Below are positions 50,953 to 59,065 of a stretch of DNA of 64,000 bases, one piece after another. This DNA comes from Acidobacteriota bacterium (GTDB lineage Bacteria; Acidobacteriota; Vicinamibacteria; Vicinamibacterales; 2-12-FULL-66-21), in contig QHWT01000068.1 in the NCBI GenBank assembly GCA_003222675.1, forward strand, positions 23,971 to 87,970, in the 5' to 3' direction. The notes under the pieces are model-generated. The model was not told the origin of the DNA. It saw only the letters and a list, made by a program, of their open reading frames with translations, and made no database searches. The first letter of the stretch is position 1. Every line of letters begins with the position of its first letter. The translations under genes were made by a program, and so were the position numbers.

Positions 50953-51261
50953 TTACCAGCGCGGCTCGGACCGGCGCCGGCCGCTGCCGCCGCCGAATCC
51001 GCCGGAGCCCTGGGGCTTCGGACGCGCTTCGTTGACTGTCAGGTTCCGTCCGCCGAGCGAATAGTTGTTCAGCGTGCTGACGGCGTTCTGCGCCTCTTCA
51101 TCCGACGCCATCTCGACGAACGCGAATCCGCGCGCGCGGCCCGTGGCCATGTCGCGCATCACGTTGACGGTGTCGACCGTGCCGGCGCCCGCGAAGAGCG
51201 TCTGCAAGTCCTGTTCGGACGTGTCGTAAGGAAGGTTACCGACGTAGAGTTTTCGAGCCAT
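50953..51261 (-). CDS. Glycine-rich RRM RNA-binding protein 2
   Basis: A 102-residue paralogue of the protein at 14121-14444. It has one RRM with RNP2 (LYVGNLPYDTS) and RNP1 (RGFAFVEMAS), then a short Gly/Arg tail (GGFGGGSGRRR). The start ATG 51261 is set by family alignment (MARKLYVGNLPY). GAGAAAG 10-16 bp upstream is a weak ribosome binding site, and a GCCCCG/CGGGGC hairpin precedes it. A role in stress RNA handling is probable. Confidence 0.92.
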   Translation of the reverse strand: MARKLYVGNLPYDTSEQDLQTLFAGAGTVDTVNVMRDMATGRARGFAFVEMASDEEAQNAVSTLNNYSLGGRNLTVNEARPKPQGSGGFGGGSGRRRSEPRW

Positions 51262-51280
51262 GTGTGTCTTTCTCGCTTTC

Positions 51281-51297
51281 GCCCCGTCGTGCGGGGC
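51281..51297 (-). promoter_or_regulatory. Leader hairpin of RRM gene 2
   Basis: GCCCCG / CGGGGC stem with a 5-base loop, 19 bp before the start codon. It occupies the same position as the hairpin before RRM gene 1. The rest of the upstream spacer (51298-51544) shows no gene. Confidence 0.5.
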
Positions 51298-51544
51298 ATA
51301 CCAGTAGGGCCGATCCAGAATGGATCGCGGATGGACGGCTGCGTTGCTAAGCAATCACTGCGGGGAGAAGCGAGGCTGTCGAGGGCTCGATTCGACTCGT
51401 GGCGCTGGCTAGAGCAGGAGGCGGTCTTCCACCTGAGAGGTAGATAATATCACAGTCGATGACGCATGCGCAGAGTGTTTCTCCCGGCCGGGTCGGCCGA
51501 CTCGTCGGGTCTCGAACTCACCGCCCGTCCGCGTGAGCCGCGCC

Positions 51545-52678
51545 TCAGGCTGCCTCAATCTCTCCCTCTGATGACTCCAGCAACGGAATCGACGGCAGCG
51601 CTGGCATCAGACCCTGCAGATCGCCGTACATGCCAGACACATTGAACGTGACGGCGTCGATCTGCTTCGTCCGCCGCGCCCACTGGCGCTCTGCTGCGCG
51701 CCGTTCCTGTTCGAGGTCCTTCCGCATCGCGGTGAACGCCTCGACGACAGCTTCCACGCGCTGGCGGAACTCGACGCCGGAGAGGTAGCGATACAGCAGT
51801 TCGAGCTTCTCCTCTTTGTTCATCGCCGCGTGCCGCGCCTGCGCGAGCTGGAGGAGATGACCCCGGAGCACGGCCGCGAGTGACGCCGCGCACGCAAAGT
51901 CGCTGACCAGCACGCCGTCGATTATCGCGAACCGCGTGCACCCTTTGGGCAGACACGCGGTGACGAGGACGGCGAGGTCGGCATGCAGCGCGCGCTGATC
52001 CTGCTTCAGCTTCGCGATCCAGTCGTTGCTCCAGTGGCGCGTGTTCTTGCACTCCCAGAGGATCGCGCCGGCCTTTGCGCCACGCGCGTCGACGACGACA
52101 TGGTGGACGTCCGCGCCGCGGACGCCCTGGCCGATGCCGCTGATGTCGTCTGACGGGAAGCTCCCCCGCAGGATCGATTCGAGCTCTCCCTCGCCTGCTT
52201 CGCCCTGGAGCTGCTGCGATCCCTGCTCCGCCTTGCGCTTCAGGTCTTCGATCTGCCGCCGCATGTCCGCGAGCTGACGCTCCTTCTCGGCATCCTTCAA
52301 GCGGTGCTCTTCGGTGAGCCGCTGCTGCGCGTCGGTGACGATCTTCTTTCGTTCGTCGTCCAGCTGTCGCGCAATCGTGACGTCGAGGTCCGCCTGCTTC
52401 CGCTCGAGCTCTCGCTCGCGCTTGCGCATGGCAAGCTCCAGCCGATGCGCATCTTCCAGGGCCTTTGCCTGTTCCGTGATCTGGTCTTTCAGCGAGCCCA
52501 TCTCCTGGGCAAGCTTCCGCTCGGCCTTCTTCGCCGCGTCCTTCTCCGCGCGCTCGCGTTCCTCCTCGAGCCGCCGATCGTACTCCTCCTTCAATGATGC
52601 TTCGATGTCGGCGCGCAGAGCGCGCGTGAGCGGGATTTTCTTGCCGCACGATGGACAGGAGATGGACTGTTCGGCCAC
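51545..52678 (-). CDS. DUF2130 protein with coiled coil and nuclease-like core
   Basis: A 377-residue protein. GTG 52678 gives the N-terminal zinc ribbon ISCPSCGKKIPLTRAL. A long charged coiled coil follows (about 30-150, EERERAEKDAAKKAERKLAQ). The DUF2130 domain (about 165-330) contains GADVHHVVVDARGAKAGAILWECKNTRHWSNDWIAKLKQD, a PD-(D/E)xK-like core with ExK (WECKN). DUF2130 proteins are poorly characterised and may be DNA-binding or nuclease-like. The upstream frame to 52750 is not supported. Confidence 0.82.
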   Translation of the reverse strand: MAEQSISCPSCGKKIPLTRALRADIEASLKEEYDRRLEEERERAEKDAAKKAERKLAQEMGSLKDQITEQAKALEDAHRLELAMRKRERELERKQADLDVTIARQLDDERKKIVTDAQQRLTEEHRLKDAEKERQLADMRRQIEDLKRKAEQGSQQLQGEAGEGELESILRGSFPSDDISGIGQGVRGADVHHVVVDARGAKAGAILWECKNTRHWSNDWIAKLKQDQRALHADLAVLVTACLPKGCTRFAIIDGVLVSDFACAASLAAVLRGHLLQLAQARHAAMNKEEKLELLYRYLSGVEFRQRVEAVVEAFTAMRKDLEQERRAAERQWARRTKQIDAVTFNVSGMYGDLQGLMPALPSIPLLESSEGEIEAA

Positions 52679-53018
52679 GTGGATGCCTCGCTTCCCAGAG
52701 GTTCGGTGCGTGCCGCGCCGTACCCGCGACTTGTCCGCCGTCGCGCGCAAGCGCGCAGGCAGATGGAAGCGGCAAACGCGGGACTCGATCTGTCAGCGAG
52801 TCTACGGAGAAGGTGTGACAGGGCTGGTCATACGACTTCGCTTCGCTCGGACCAGGGGCTCATGACTACGACTGAGGCCGGCTTAGGGCGTGAGCCCGCA
52901 TGAACCATGAACCATGAACCATGAGCCTGGAGCCTGAAGCCGCCTCTGAGCCTGGAGGCCCTGAGCCGCAATGGATCACTGATTGCACTCGATCACTGCA
53001 CACGAAAGGAGGCGTCCA
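52679..53018. other. 340-bp spacer with heptamer array
   Basis: Between divergent genes. It contains heptamer array 9 (52899-52940) and a GGCCGGCTTAGGGCGTGA motif (52876-52893) that recurs at 53706-53723. No supported gene is present. Confidence 0.6.
52899..52940. repeat. Heptanucleotide array 9
   Basis: Three CATGAAC units, then CATGAGC, CTGGAGC and CTGAAGC, followed by decayed units. The unit types change along the array. Confidence 0.88.
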
Positions 53019-53609
53019 TTGGCAAACGAACTGCGCAATAAGCGCATCGCAGCACTCGTGGATCACGGATTCGAACAGGTTGAGCTCGTCGAACCGAAGA
53101 AGGCGCTCGAGGCTGCGGGTGCAAAGGTGGAAATCGTGTCGCCTCAGAAAGGCAAAGTGAAGGGCTGGCAGCACACGAAGTGGGGCGATGAGTTCGATGT
53201 CGATCGTCGGCTCGAGCAGGCGCGCGCGGACGAATACGACGCGCTGGTGCTTCCTGGCGGCGTGATGAATCCCGATCATCTCCGGATAAATCCCTCGGCC
53301 GTGCAATTCGTCAAGGCGTTTGTGGACAGCGGCAAGCCGATCGCCGCGATCTGCCACGGACCGTGGACCCTCATCGAAGCAGGCGGCGTGCGCGGACGCC
53401 GGATGACGTCGTGGCCGTCGCTGCAGACCGATCTGCGCAATGCAGGCGCCGAGTGGGTCGATCAGGAGTGCGTCACCGACAACGGTCTCGTGACGTCGCG
53501 CAAGCCGGAGGACATCCCGGCCTTCAACAAGAAGATGATCGAGGAATTCGCGGAGGGACGTCACGACAAAGGCGCGCGTGGGCGCGACCTGGCGTCGACG
53601 ACGCGGTAA
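53019..53609 (+). CDS. PfpI/DJ-1-family type 1 glutamine-amidotransferase-like protein
   Basis: A 196-residue protein. TTG 53019 has a strong AAAGGAGG (53005-53012) 6 bp upstream, which decides this start. The family core is LVLPGGVMNPDHLRINPSAVQFVKAFVDSGKPIAAICHGPWTLIEAGGVRGR; the nucleophile is Cys in AICHGPW. E in the GFEQVELVEP region is typical. PfpI members are stress proteases, deglycases or chaperones. No operon partner is clear. Confidence 0.9.
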   Translation: MANELRNKRIAALVDHGFEQVELVEPKKALEAAGAKVEIVSPQKGKVKGWQHTKWGDEFDVDRRLEQARADEYDALVLPGGVMNPDHLRINPSAVQFVKAFVDSGKPIAAICHGPWTLIEAGGVRGRRMTSWPSLQTDLRNAGAEWVDQECVTDNGLVTSRKPEDIPAFNKKMIEEFAEGRHDKGARGRDLASTTR

Positions 53610-53657
53610 TCGACTCGAGAGCCTGCCTCGCCGTCCGCCGCGAAGCGACGAAAGCGG

Positions 53658-53723
53658 GCTCATGACTCATGACTGGCTCATGGCTGATAGCCGATGATGG
53701 CTTAGGCCGGCTTACGGCGTGAA
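53658..53723. repeat. GCTCATG heptamers and GGCCGGCTTA repeat
   Basis: GCTCATG, ACTCATG, then GCTCATG, GCTGATA, GCCGATG, with a 4-bp slip between the second and third. GGCCGGCTTACGGCGTGA follows and matches 52876-52893 with one change. Confidence 0.75.
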
Positions 53724-53835
53724 TCTCGAGCGGGCCTGAGCCATAAGACATGAGCCGTTAGATCAGTCCACATGGCATGAACTTTCCTACGCGTCATATC
53801 GAGATGGACAGCAGACGTATGAATGAGGTGCGCTG

Positions 53836-54351
53836 ATGGATAGACGCAACAACTCGGCCGGCGGCGCTGGGCTCGTGGACAAAGTGAAGGGCGGAGCTGT
53901 CTCGCAACTTAGCACACAGAAAGATAAGGCAACCGACGGAATAGGGAGCGTGGTGCAGGCCGTGCGACAGAGCACGCAGCAGCTGCGCGATCAGCAGCAC
54001 GACACGATCGCGCAATACGTCGACGAGGCCGCGGCGCAGCTCGAACGATTCTCGAACACGCTGAGGGAGAAAAACGTCAGTGAACTGTTCGATGAGGCAC
54101 AGCAATTCGCCCGACGCAACCCGGCACTGTTCATCGGCGGCGCCTTTGCGCTCGGACTGTTGAGCGCGCGGTTCTTCAAGAGCTCCCGGGATCGGTCCGG
54201 CAATGCCAGCTGGCGTGACCCGTTCGAGCCAGGTGAAGGCGATTACCGCCGCAACCCCGCCTCTCAATCGATTCGAGGCCGTCAATACGGACGCGAAGAG
54301 TTCGACCGTCCGACGATAGGCTCGCCATCGTACGACACGGGGCGATCCTGA
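53836..54351 (+). CDS. Membrane-stress operon gene 1 (DUF883-like)
   Basis: A 171-residue protein. GAGG (53825-53828) lies 7 bp before the ATG. Residues about 12-95 are amphipathic helices (KVKGGAVSQLSTQKDKATDG, QQHDTIAQYVDEAAAQLERFSNTLRE), resembling ElaB/DUF883 and LEA-like proteins. A transmembrane helix follows (FIGGAFALGLLSARFF) with a basic, disordered tail. The stop overlaps the next start (TGATGG type, ATG 54351). It is probably inner-membrane anchored and stress-related. Confidence 0.72.
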   Translation: MDRRNNSAGGAGLVDKVKGGAVSQLSTQKDKATDGIGSVVQAVRQSTQQLRDQQHDTIAQYVDEAAAQLERFSNTLREKNVSELFDEAQQFARRNPALFIGGAFALGLLSARFFKSSRDRSGNASWRDPFEPGEGDYRRNPASQSIRGRQYGREEFDRPTIGSPSYDTGRS

Positions 54352-54743
54352 TGGCTCCCGAGGACAACCGGTCGATCGGTGACCTCGTCGCTGCGCTCTC
54401 GCGCGAGACGGGTGTGCTCGTCCGCAAGGAGGTCGAGCTCGCGAAGACCGAGCTGACCGCCAAGGTGCGACACGCGAGCACGCATGTCGCAACGACCGCA
54501 GCGGGTGTGGCCCTCGCGCATGCTGGCCTGCTCGTGCTCCTGGCCGCGATCGTCATCGGCCTCACGCAACTGGGCGTCACACCGTGGCTCTCAGCCGCCA
54601 TCGTAGGCTTCGGCACCATTGGTATCGGCTACCTGCTCGTCAACAAGGGACTGAAAGCGTTTCGCGGCGCAAGCGTCGTTCCGACGCACACACTTGAAAG
54701 CCTGAAGGAGGATGCGAGATGGACGACGCGACAAGGCGCGTAG
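54351..54743 (+). CDS. Phage-holin-superfamily (DUF1469) membrane protein 2
   Basis: A 130-residue protein with the DUF1469/holin X pattern: an N-terminal helix (VAALSRETGVLVRKEVELAKTELTAK) and two membrane helices (VALAHAGLLVLLAAIVIGLTQL and AAIVGFGTIGIGYLLVNKGL). It overlaps the upstream gene by 1 bp and the downstream gene by 25 bp. It is a paralogue of 13354-13725, with the same DUF3618 partner downstream. Confidence 0.85.
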   Translation: MAPEDNRSIGDLVAALSRETGVLVRKEVELAKTELTAKVRHASTHVATTAAGVALAHAGLLVLLAAIVIGLTQLGVTPWLSAAIVGFGTIGIGYLLVNKGLKAFRGASVVPTHTLESLKEDARWTTRQGA

Positions 54744-55666
54744 GGAAAAACCGGATCACCAGTGTCTCGAAACAAGAACAGCCGCGCGCGTCGGATCCGT
54801 TGCTGACAGACGAGGATGAAGCGCGGGCGCGCGAGCTTCGCGGCGAGATCGCAGACACTCGCAGCGAGATCTCCGAGACCATTGGCGCGATCCAGGAACG
54901 CCTCCAGCCGGCCAACCTCATGGCGCAGGCCGGAGAAACCGTGCGGAATGCAGCAACCAAAAAGGTGAAACAGATGGCCAATACAGCGGGGGAAGCGGCG
55001 GACCAGGTGCTACACAGCTCGTTCATCGAAACAGTCAGGGCCAATCCGATTCCGGCGGCGATGATCGGGATCGGCGCGGCGTGGATGCTGTTCAATCGCC
55101 GTTCGGAATCGCGCGGCTATCGGTACTCAGGCGGCGACTCGTATCGTTCTTACGAGACATCGGGCCGCTACGGTTCGTATGGTGATAGCGCCGACCGCCC
55201 GTACGGCGCTGTCGGGACGCGGGGCACGACTGGCACCGAAAACACCCAGAGCGTGGCGTCGCGTGCGAAGGACTATGCGGCAGACGTGACGGCGCGGGCA
55301 CAGGAATTCACCGGCGACGTCCGCGAGACCGCCCGCCGCACGTCCCGCCGTGCGCAGGTGAAGTTCGAGGACGTGCTCCGCAACAATCCGCTGGCGCTCG
55401 GCGCCGCCGCGGCGCTCGTCGGTGCCGTGGTGGGCATGACGGTACCGGCGACGGAGACCGAGAATCAGCTGATGGGAGAAGCGCGCGACTCCGTCGTAGA
55501 GCGCGCCCGTGGCCTCGCCAGCGAGGCGGCGGATCGCGTGAGCGACGCGGCGGACAACGCGCAGGACGTCGTGTCGCGCGCAGCCAATCAGGTCAAGGAC
55601 GTTGCGTCGCGTGTGACTGACACGAATCGTCCCGGCACAAACCGGACGAAATTCCCGGAGGGATAG
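54719..55666 (+). CDS. DUF3618 protein, long form
   Basis: A 315-residue protein. AAGGAGG lies 10 bp before the ATG inside the previous gene, supporting this overlapping start. The DUF3618 helix is LRGEIADTRSEISETIGAIQERLQP (about 42-66). A first hydrophobic segment follows (IPAAMIGIGAAWMLF), then Tyr/Ser/Gly-rich disorder and a second segment (NPLALGAAAALVGAVVGMTVPA). The C-terminal helix has repeated Ala/Asp/Ser (AADRVSDAADNAQDVVSRAANQVKDVASRV), LEA-like. It looks like an envelope scaffold or stress protein. Confidence 0.8.
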   Translation: MDDATRRVGKNRITSVSKQEQPRASDPLLTDEDEARARELRGEIADTRSEISETIGAIQERLQPANLMAQAGETVRNAATKKVKQMANTAGEAADQVLHSSFIETVRANPIPAAMIGIGAAWMLFNRRSESRGYRYSGGDSYRSYETSGRYGSYGDSADRPYGAVGTRGTTGTENTQSVASRAKDYAADVTARAQEFTGDVRETARRTSRRAQVKFEDVLRNNPLALGAAAALVGAVVGMTVPATETENQLMGEARDSVVERARGLASEAADRVSDAADNAQDVVSRAANQVKDVASRVTDTNRPGTNRTKFPEG

Positions 55667-55690
55667 ATCGCCGCGGATTTGTGGGTTTTG

Positions 55691-55726
55691 AAGAGGCGGC
55701 CCCGCACGAGGCCGCCTCTTTATTTT
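55691..55726 (+). terminator. Intrinsic terminator of the membrane-stress operon
   Basis: A perfect 11-bp stem AAGAGGCGGCC / GGCCGCCTCTT with an 8-base loop and TATTTT tail, 25 bp after the operon's last stop. Its right arm contains the stop codon of the decayed LLM gene on the other strand. Confidence 0.9.
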
Positions 55727-56255
55727 GGCGGCTCATTGCGCTCTTGTTGCGCCACGTCAGCAACGATTTCGTAAGACCGCAGGCGTGCGGTGTGATCATA
55801 GATGTTGACAGGCTGTCCATTTTCCGGATGAAAGTACGAGAGCAGTTCGAGCACGTCGTGCGGGAACGCGTCCGGATTGCTCGCCAGCGTGCGCCGCAAC
55901 GCGCGCGCCGTCGTCGGATCCGTTCCTGGTGCGCGGCCGAGGCCGAGATCGATGCGTCCCGGGAACAGCGACTCGAGCGTGCCGAACTGCTCGGCAACGA
56001 TCAGCGGTGCGTGATTGGGGAGATGATCCCACCCGCTCCGACCCGGATGGTCTTCGTTCCCGCCGCGACGTGCGCGATCACTACCGCCGTTGGCGCGCTC
56101 GCGATTCCGGGCATGTTGTGATGTTCGGCAACCCAGAAGCGGCGGTATCTCCAGCGCTCGGCGTGCTGCGCGAGGTCCAGCGAGTTCTTGAGCGCTGTGG
56201 CCGCGTCGCTGCCCTGAGTGATCGGAGAGAGGTCGAGCGCGGAGACCGGAATCAT
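55720..56255 (-). pseudogene. Frameshifted, truncated LLM-class flavin monooxygenase
   Basis: The first 80 residues ([30 protein letters not shown], then [18 protein letters not shown] and IRVGAGGI) are the N-terminus of a luciferase-like monooxygenase. Near 56022 the expected GGIMLPNH is broken by loss of one base, creating an early TGA. In the next frame the reading continues ([35 protein letters not shown], broken here for length) to about 135 residues, diverges after FHPENGQPV and stops at 55720. Full-length members have about 340 residues, so the C-terminal half is missing. Almost certainly nonfunctional. Confidence 0.88.
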
Positions 56256-56327
56256 CCTTCTAGTGTAGGCGGCTCTTCAGACCCGCCGGGCTGGGGACGA
56301 GGAGCGGCTCACGGGCGTCATACCAAT

Positions 56328-57242
56328 ATGTCCATCCGAGCCGTCAAGCAAATCATCCAGGCTACCCCGACGGTAGAAGGTGCGGGCGTCAAGCTCCATC
56401 GTGGCTTCGGGTTCGGCGACACCAGCGAGTTCGATCCGTTCCTGCTGTTCGACGACTTCCGCAACGACCGTCCCGCGGACTTCCTCAAGGGCTTTCCGTG
56501 GCATCCGCATCGCGGGATCGAGACGATCACTTACGTGCTCTCCGGAAGCGTCGAACATGGCGACAGCCTCGGCAACAAAGGCACGCTCGGGTCGGGGGAC
56601 ATCCAGTGGATGACGGCCGGGAGCGGCATCGTTCACCAGGAGATGCCGAAGGGAGATCCTCACGGGAGGATGCACGGGTTTCAGCTCTGGGCGAATCTGC
56701 CGTCATCGCTGAAGATGACGTCACCGCGATATCAGGACGTCGCCGCCCGCGACATCCCGTCGATCACCGATGACGACGGAACGAACGTGCGGGTCGTGTG
56801 CGGGGAGTTCTGGGGCAAGCGCGGTCCAGTGGACGGCATCGCGGCGGAGCCGCAGTATCTCGACGTGTCGGTTCCGCCCAACACGCGCAGGACGCTGCCC
56901 GTGGAAATCACTCGCCGCGCGTTCGCCTATGTCTTTGCCGGATCCGGCACGTTCCGCAACGCGTCAGGCCCGCGGCCGGTGCTCACGGATAACACCGGCA
57001 GCAGCACCGACGATCACGCCGTCTACAACGATGCGCGGGATCGGTCCCTCATCCTCTTCGATCGCGGTGACGAGATCACGGTGCAGGCTGGCGATCAGGG
57101 CATTCGCTTCCTGCTGGTATCGGGCAGGCCGCTCGAAGAGCCCGTCGCGTGGTATGGACCGATCGTGATGAACACCCAGGCCGAACTGCAGCAGGCGTAC
57201 CAGGAAATCCGCAACGGGACGTTCATCAAACACGCGCGATAG
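56328..57242 (+). CDS. Pirin-family cupin protein
   Basis: A 304-residue protein (MSIRAVKQIIQATPTVEG). The N-terminal cupin has the conserved FPWHPHRGIETITYVLSGSVEHGDSLGN and GDIQWMTAGSGIVHQEMP, which hold the His and Glu metal ligands (H, H, H and E). The second cupin (about 180-290) is the usual degenerate half. Pirins act as quercetinases or redox/iron-linked regulators. The TAG stop directly abuts a REP palindrome array. Confidence 0.92.
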   Translation: MSIRAVKQIIQATPTVEGAGVKLHRGFGFGDTSEFDPFLLFDDFRNDRPADFLKGFPWHPHRGIETITYVLSGSVEHGDSLGNKGTLGSGDIQWMTAGSGIVHQEMPKGDPHGRMHGFQLWANLPSSLKMTSPRYQDVAARDIPSITDDDGTNVRVVCGEFWGKRGPVDGIAAEPQYLDVSVPPNTRRTLPVEITRRAFAYVFAGSGTFRNASGPRPVLTDNTGSSTDDHAVYNDARDRSLILFDRGDEITVQAGDQGIRFLLVSGRPLEEPVAWYGPIVMNTQAELQQAYQEIRNGTFIKHAR

Positions 57243-57320
57243 GCCGGATCTTTCCCGGTAGGCGCGAGTCTTTACCAGTAGGCCCGGTCTTTCCCAGTAG
57301 GCCGGGTCTTTAGACCCGGC
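57243..57320. repeat. Tandem REP array between convergent genes
   Basis: Three about 19-20 bp variants (TAGGCCGGATCTTTCCCGG type, starting 57240, 57259, 57279) lead into the full palindrome GCCGGGTCTTTAGACCCGGC (57301-57320). The pirin stop precedes it directly, and the M48 stop codon (57310-57312) lies inside the full palindrome. Confidence 0.88.
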
Positions 57321-58776
57321 GTTCAACCAAAGAGTCGCCCCCGAAGGGAATTCCGTCGATTCCGAGTGCGATACAGCGCTCGCGCCATGCGGCAATGGTC
57401 GTGCGCCCCTTGACGATCGAACCGAGCTCGCTGAACGGCCGGAACTCCTCCACGCCGCGCCGGAGCACGGCCTCTTCACCCGGCGATGTTTCGGGCACCC
57501 AGCCGAGCGGGTGCATGGCCATGGCGTAGGATGCGACGATCAGCCGCCATGCCGCGGTGACGCGAGTCTCGTCGCTTGCGTCCGCGGCCACGATGCCGCC
57601 GCCGATCTCGCGCAGCGCCTTTTCAGTCGCCGGGGGATTGTCACATGTATAGTCGCGGAGCAGTGCGCCATATTTCTTCACGCGCGCCCGCCACATCGGC
57701 AAGTAGACCGCGTCAGTGACGCGCGGCCACTCGAGCGGCGTGAGATTGGCGAGGTCGGCGCCCAGCGTGCCGAACAATCGGCGCTCGCACTCGTCCACGC
57801 TCCTGAGCAAGGCTGCGGCCGGTCGCGAATCGACCGCCGGCCGCGACGGCTGCCGTTCGAGCGCGGCCACGCGATCGCCGAGGGACGGGTGCGTATCGTA
57901 CGGATCTGTCTTTCCTTCCTTCTCTTGGTTGTTGACGAGCGTTGCGAGCAGCCGCGACATCTCGGGTCGCGACGTGTAGCGTCCGAACCCCGCGGCAACC
58001 GGCGGGCGGAAGCCGGCCTGCATCACGGGCACGAGCTCCGAGTACCAATACGTGTGATACGCGAACGCGGCACCGTTCAACTTCCGGAGCCCGGAGGCCA
58101 TCGCGTGCGATCCCACGACGTTCGCGGCGACTTCGTCCGCGATGTATTCCTGACGGCGCGACACTGCGTGCGTAATGCGGAGGAAGAGCGTCGCGAAACC
58201 GATGAAGATGAACCGCAGAACGCTCTCGGAGAGCTGCGCGATCGTCCGCAACATCATGACGCGTGTCTTGTGAATCCACGGTCCGAGCGCGACGTCTCCC
58301 GCGTGGTAGTGGCCGAACTCGTGAGCGAGCACCCCCTTCACCTCGTCGACCGTGAGCGCCTGGAGCAGCGGCAGTCCGAGTCCCATGACGCGGCGTCCGC
58401 CCATGCCCATGATGCCGCCGCGCTGCGCCACGAAGGCGTTGACGTCGTTCAAGAGGTAGACGTCCTGCGGCATCGCCTGCGACGTGGCCTTCGCGACGTC
58501 CTGAATCAGCGCGAACAGCTCCGGCTGTTCCTCCGCCGTTACGCGAGGTCCCGGCGGGTCGAAGTGGTCGCGGCGCGGGACGATCGCCCACAGCACGGAT
58601 CCGGCGCCGGCGACGCAGAACGCAATCAACCGGAAGGCCGGATGCCGCGCTCGCGCGATGTCGAAGTAGGCGACCCACAGCAGCCCGGCGGCGACACCGA
58701 GCGCGAGAATGTAGAAGCTCACCATCAGCACCACGGCGAGCGCGGCGCGTCCAGCCAGCCAGATATTTCGGGACAT
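57310..58776 (-). CDS. M48-family membrane metalloprotease
   Basis: A 488-residue inner-membrane zinc protease. From ATG 58776 two N-terminal transmembrane helices precede the active site HEFGHYHAGD (HExxH motif) with the downstream Glu in the EYIADEVAANVVGS region (D/E-x-x-A-D). The region PSLGDRVAALE is also typical. It resembles HtpX/M48B proteases acting in membrane quality control. The last codons (RRV) and the TAA stop are encoded by the REP palindrome. A frame to 58920 exists but lacks signal or family support. Confidence 0.88.
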   Translation of the reverse strand: MSRNIWLAGRAALAVVLMVSFYILALGVAAGLLWVAYFDIARARHPAFRLIAFCVAGAGSVLWAIVPRRDHFDPPGPRVTAEEQPELFALIQDVAKATSQAMPQDVYLLNDVNAFVAQRGGIMGMGGRRVMGLGLPLLQALTVDEVKGVLAHEFGHYHAGDVALGPWIHKTRVMMLRTIAQLSESVLRFIFIGFATLFLRITHAVSRRQEYIADEVAANVVGSHAMASGLRKLNGAAFAYHTYWYSELVPVMQAGFRPPVAAGFGRYTSRPEMSRLLATLVNNQEKEGKTDPYDTHPSLGDRVAALERQPSRPAVDSRPAAALLRSVDECERRLFGTLGADLANLTPLEWPRVTDAVYLPMWRARVKKYGALLRDYTCDNPPATEKALREIGGGIVAADASDETRVTAAWRLIVASYAMAMHPLGWVPETSPGEEAVLRRGVEEFRPFSELGSIVKGRTTIAAWRERCIALGIDGIPFGGDSLVERRV

Positions 58777-58837
58777 ACCAATTTCGTACGGACCGGTTGG
58801 GAGCCCGGAAATCAGAGTCTTGCTGGGGAGGACGGGA

Positions 58838-59062
58838 TTATACGCGGAACCGGGAGAAGTACGGCGGGTCTTTAGACCCGGCGCAAAAAAATAATGCGAG
58901 GAATCCGGGCAGGAAAGCAAAGGACCACGACGCGAAGTGCCGCGCGAGGTTCGGCGCTCCGCCTCGTGTCCAGATGCCTGAGATCAGATGGAACGCGACT
59001 CCGGAAAGAAGCGCCGTCGCGATGCCGCGGATCAGCGAGGACCCGAGCGTCTTTAGACCCGG
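58838..59062 (-). pseudogene. Possible membrane-protein remnant
   Basis: In this frame, after the stop of the hydrolase fragment, the DNA reads SSLIRGIATALLSGVAFHLISG and WSFAFLPGFLALFF before TAA. It is hydrophobic with GC-rich third positions but has no ATG, GTG or TTG start. REP palindromes lie at both ends. It may be the tail of a lost gene or a chance frame. Confidence 0.3.
58865..58880. repeat. REP palindrome
   Basis: CGGGTCTTTAGACCCG, a perfect palindromic match to the 57301 element, about 90 bp upstream of the M48 start. Confidence 0.8.
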
Positions 59063-59063
59063 C
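59047..59063. repeat. Partial REP palindrome
   Basis: GCGTCTTTAGACCCGGC, two bases past the stop of the hydrolase fragment on the - strand. Confidence 0.7.
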
Positions 59064-59065
59064 GA

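Noticed and set aside
51470..51540. A GGTCTCGAACTC motif resembling a tRNA T-arm
   Set aside because: No acceptor or anticodon stems can be formed around it; no tRNA gene was found in the window.
55681..56121. A 146-codon frame on the + strand
   Set aside because: It is the antisense of the decayed LLM gene and includes the operon terminator.
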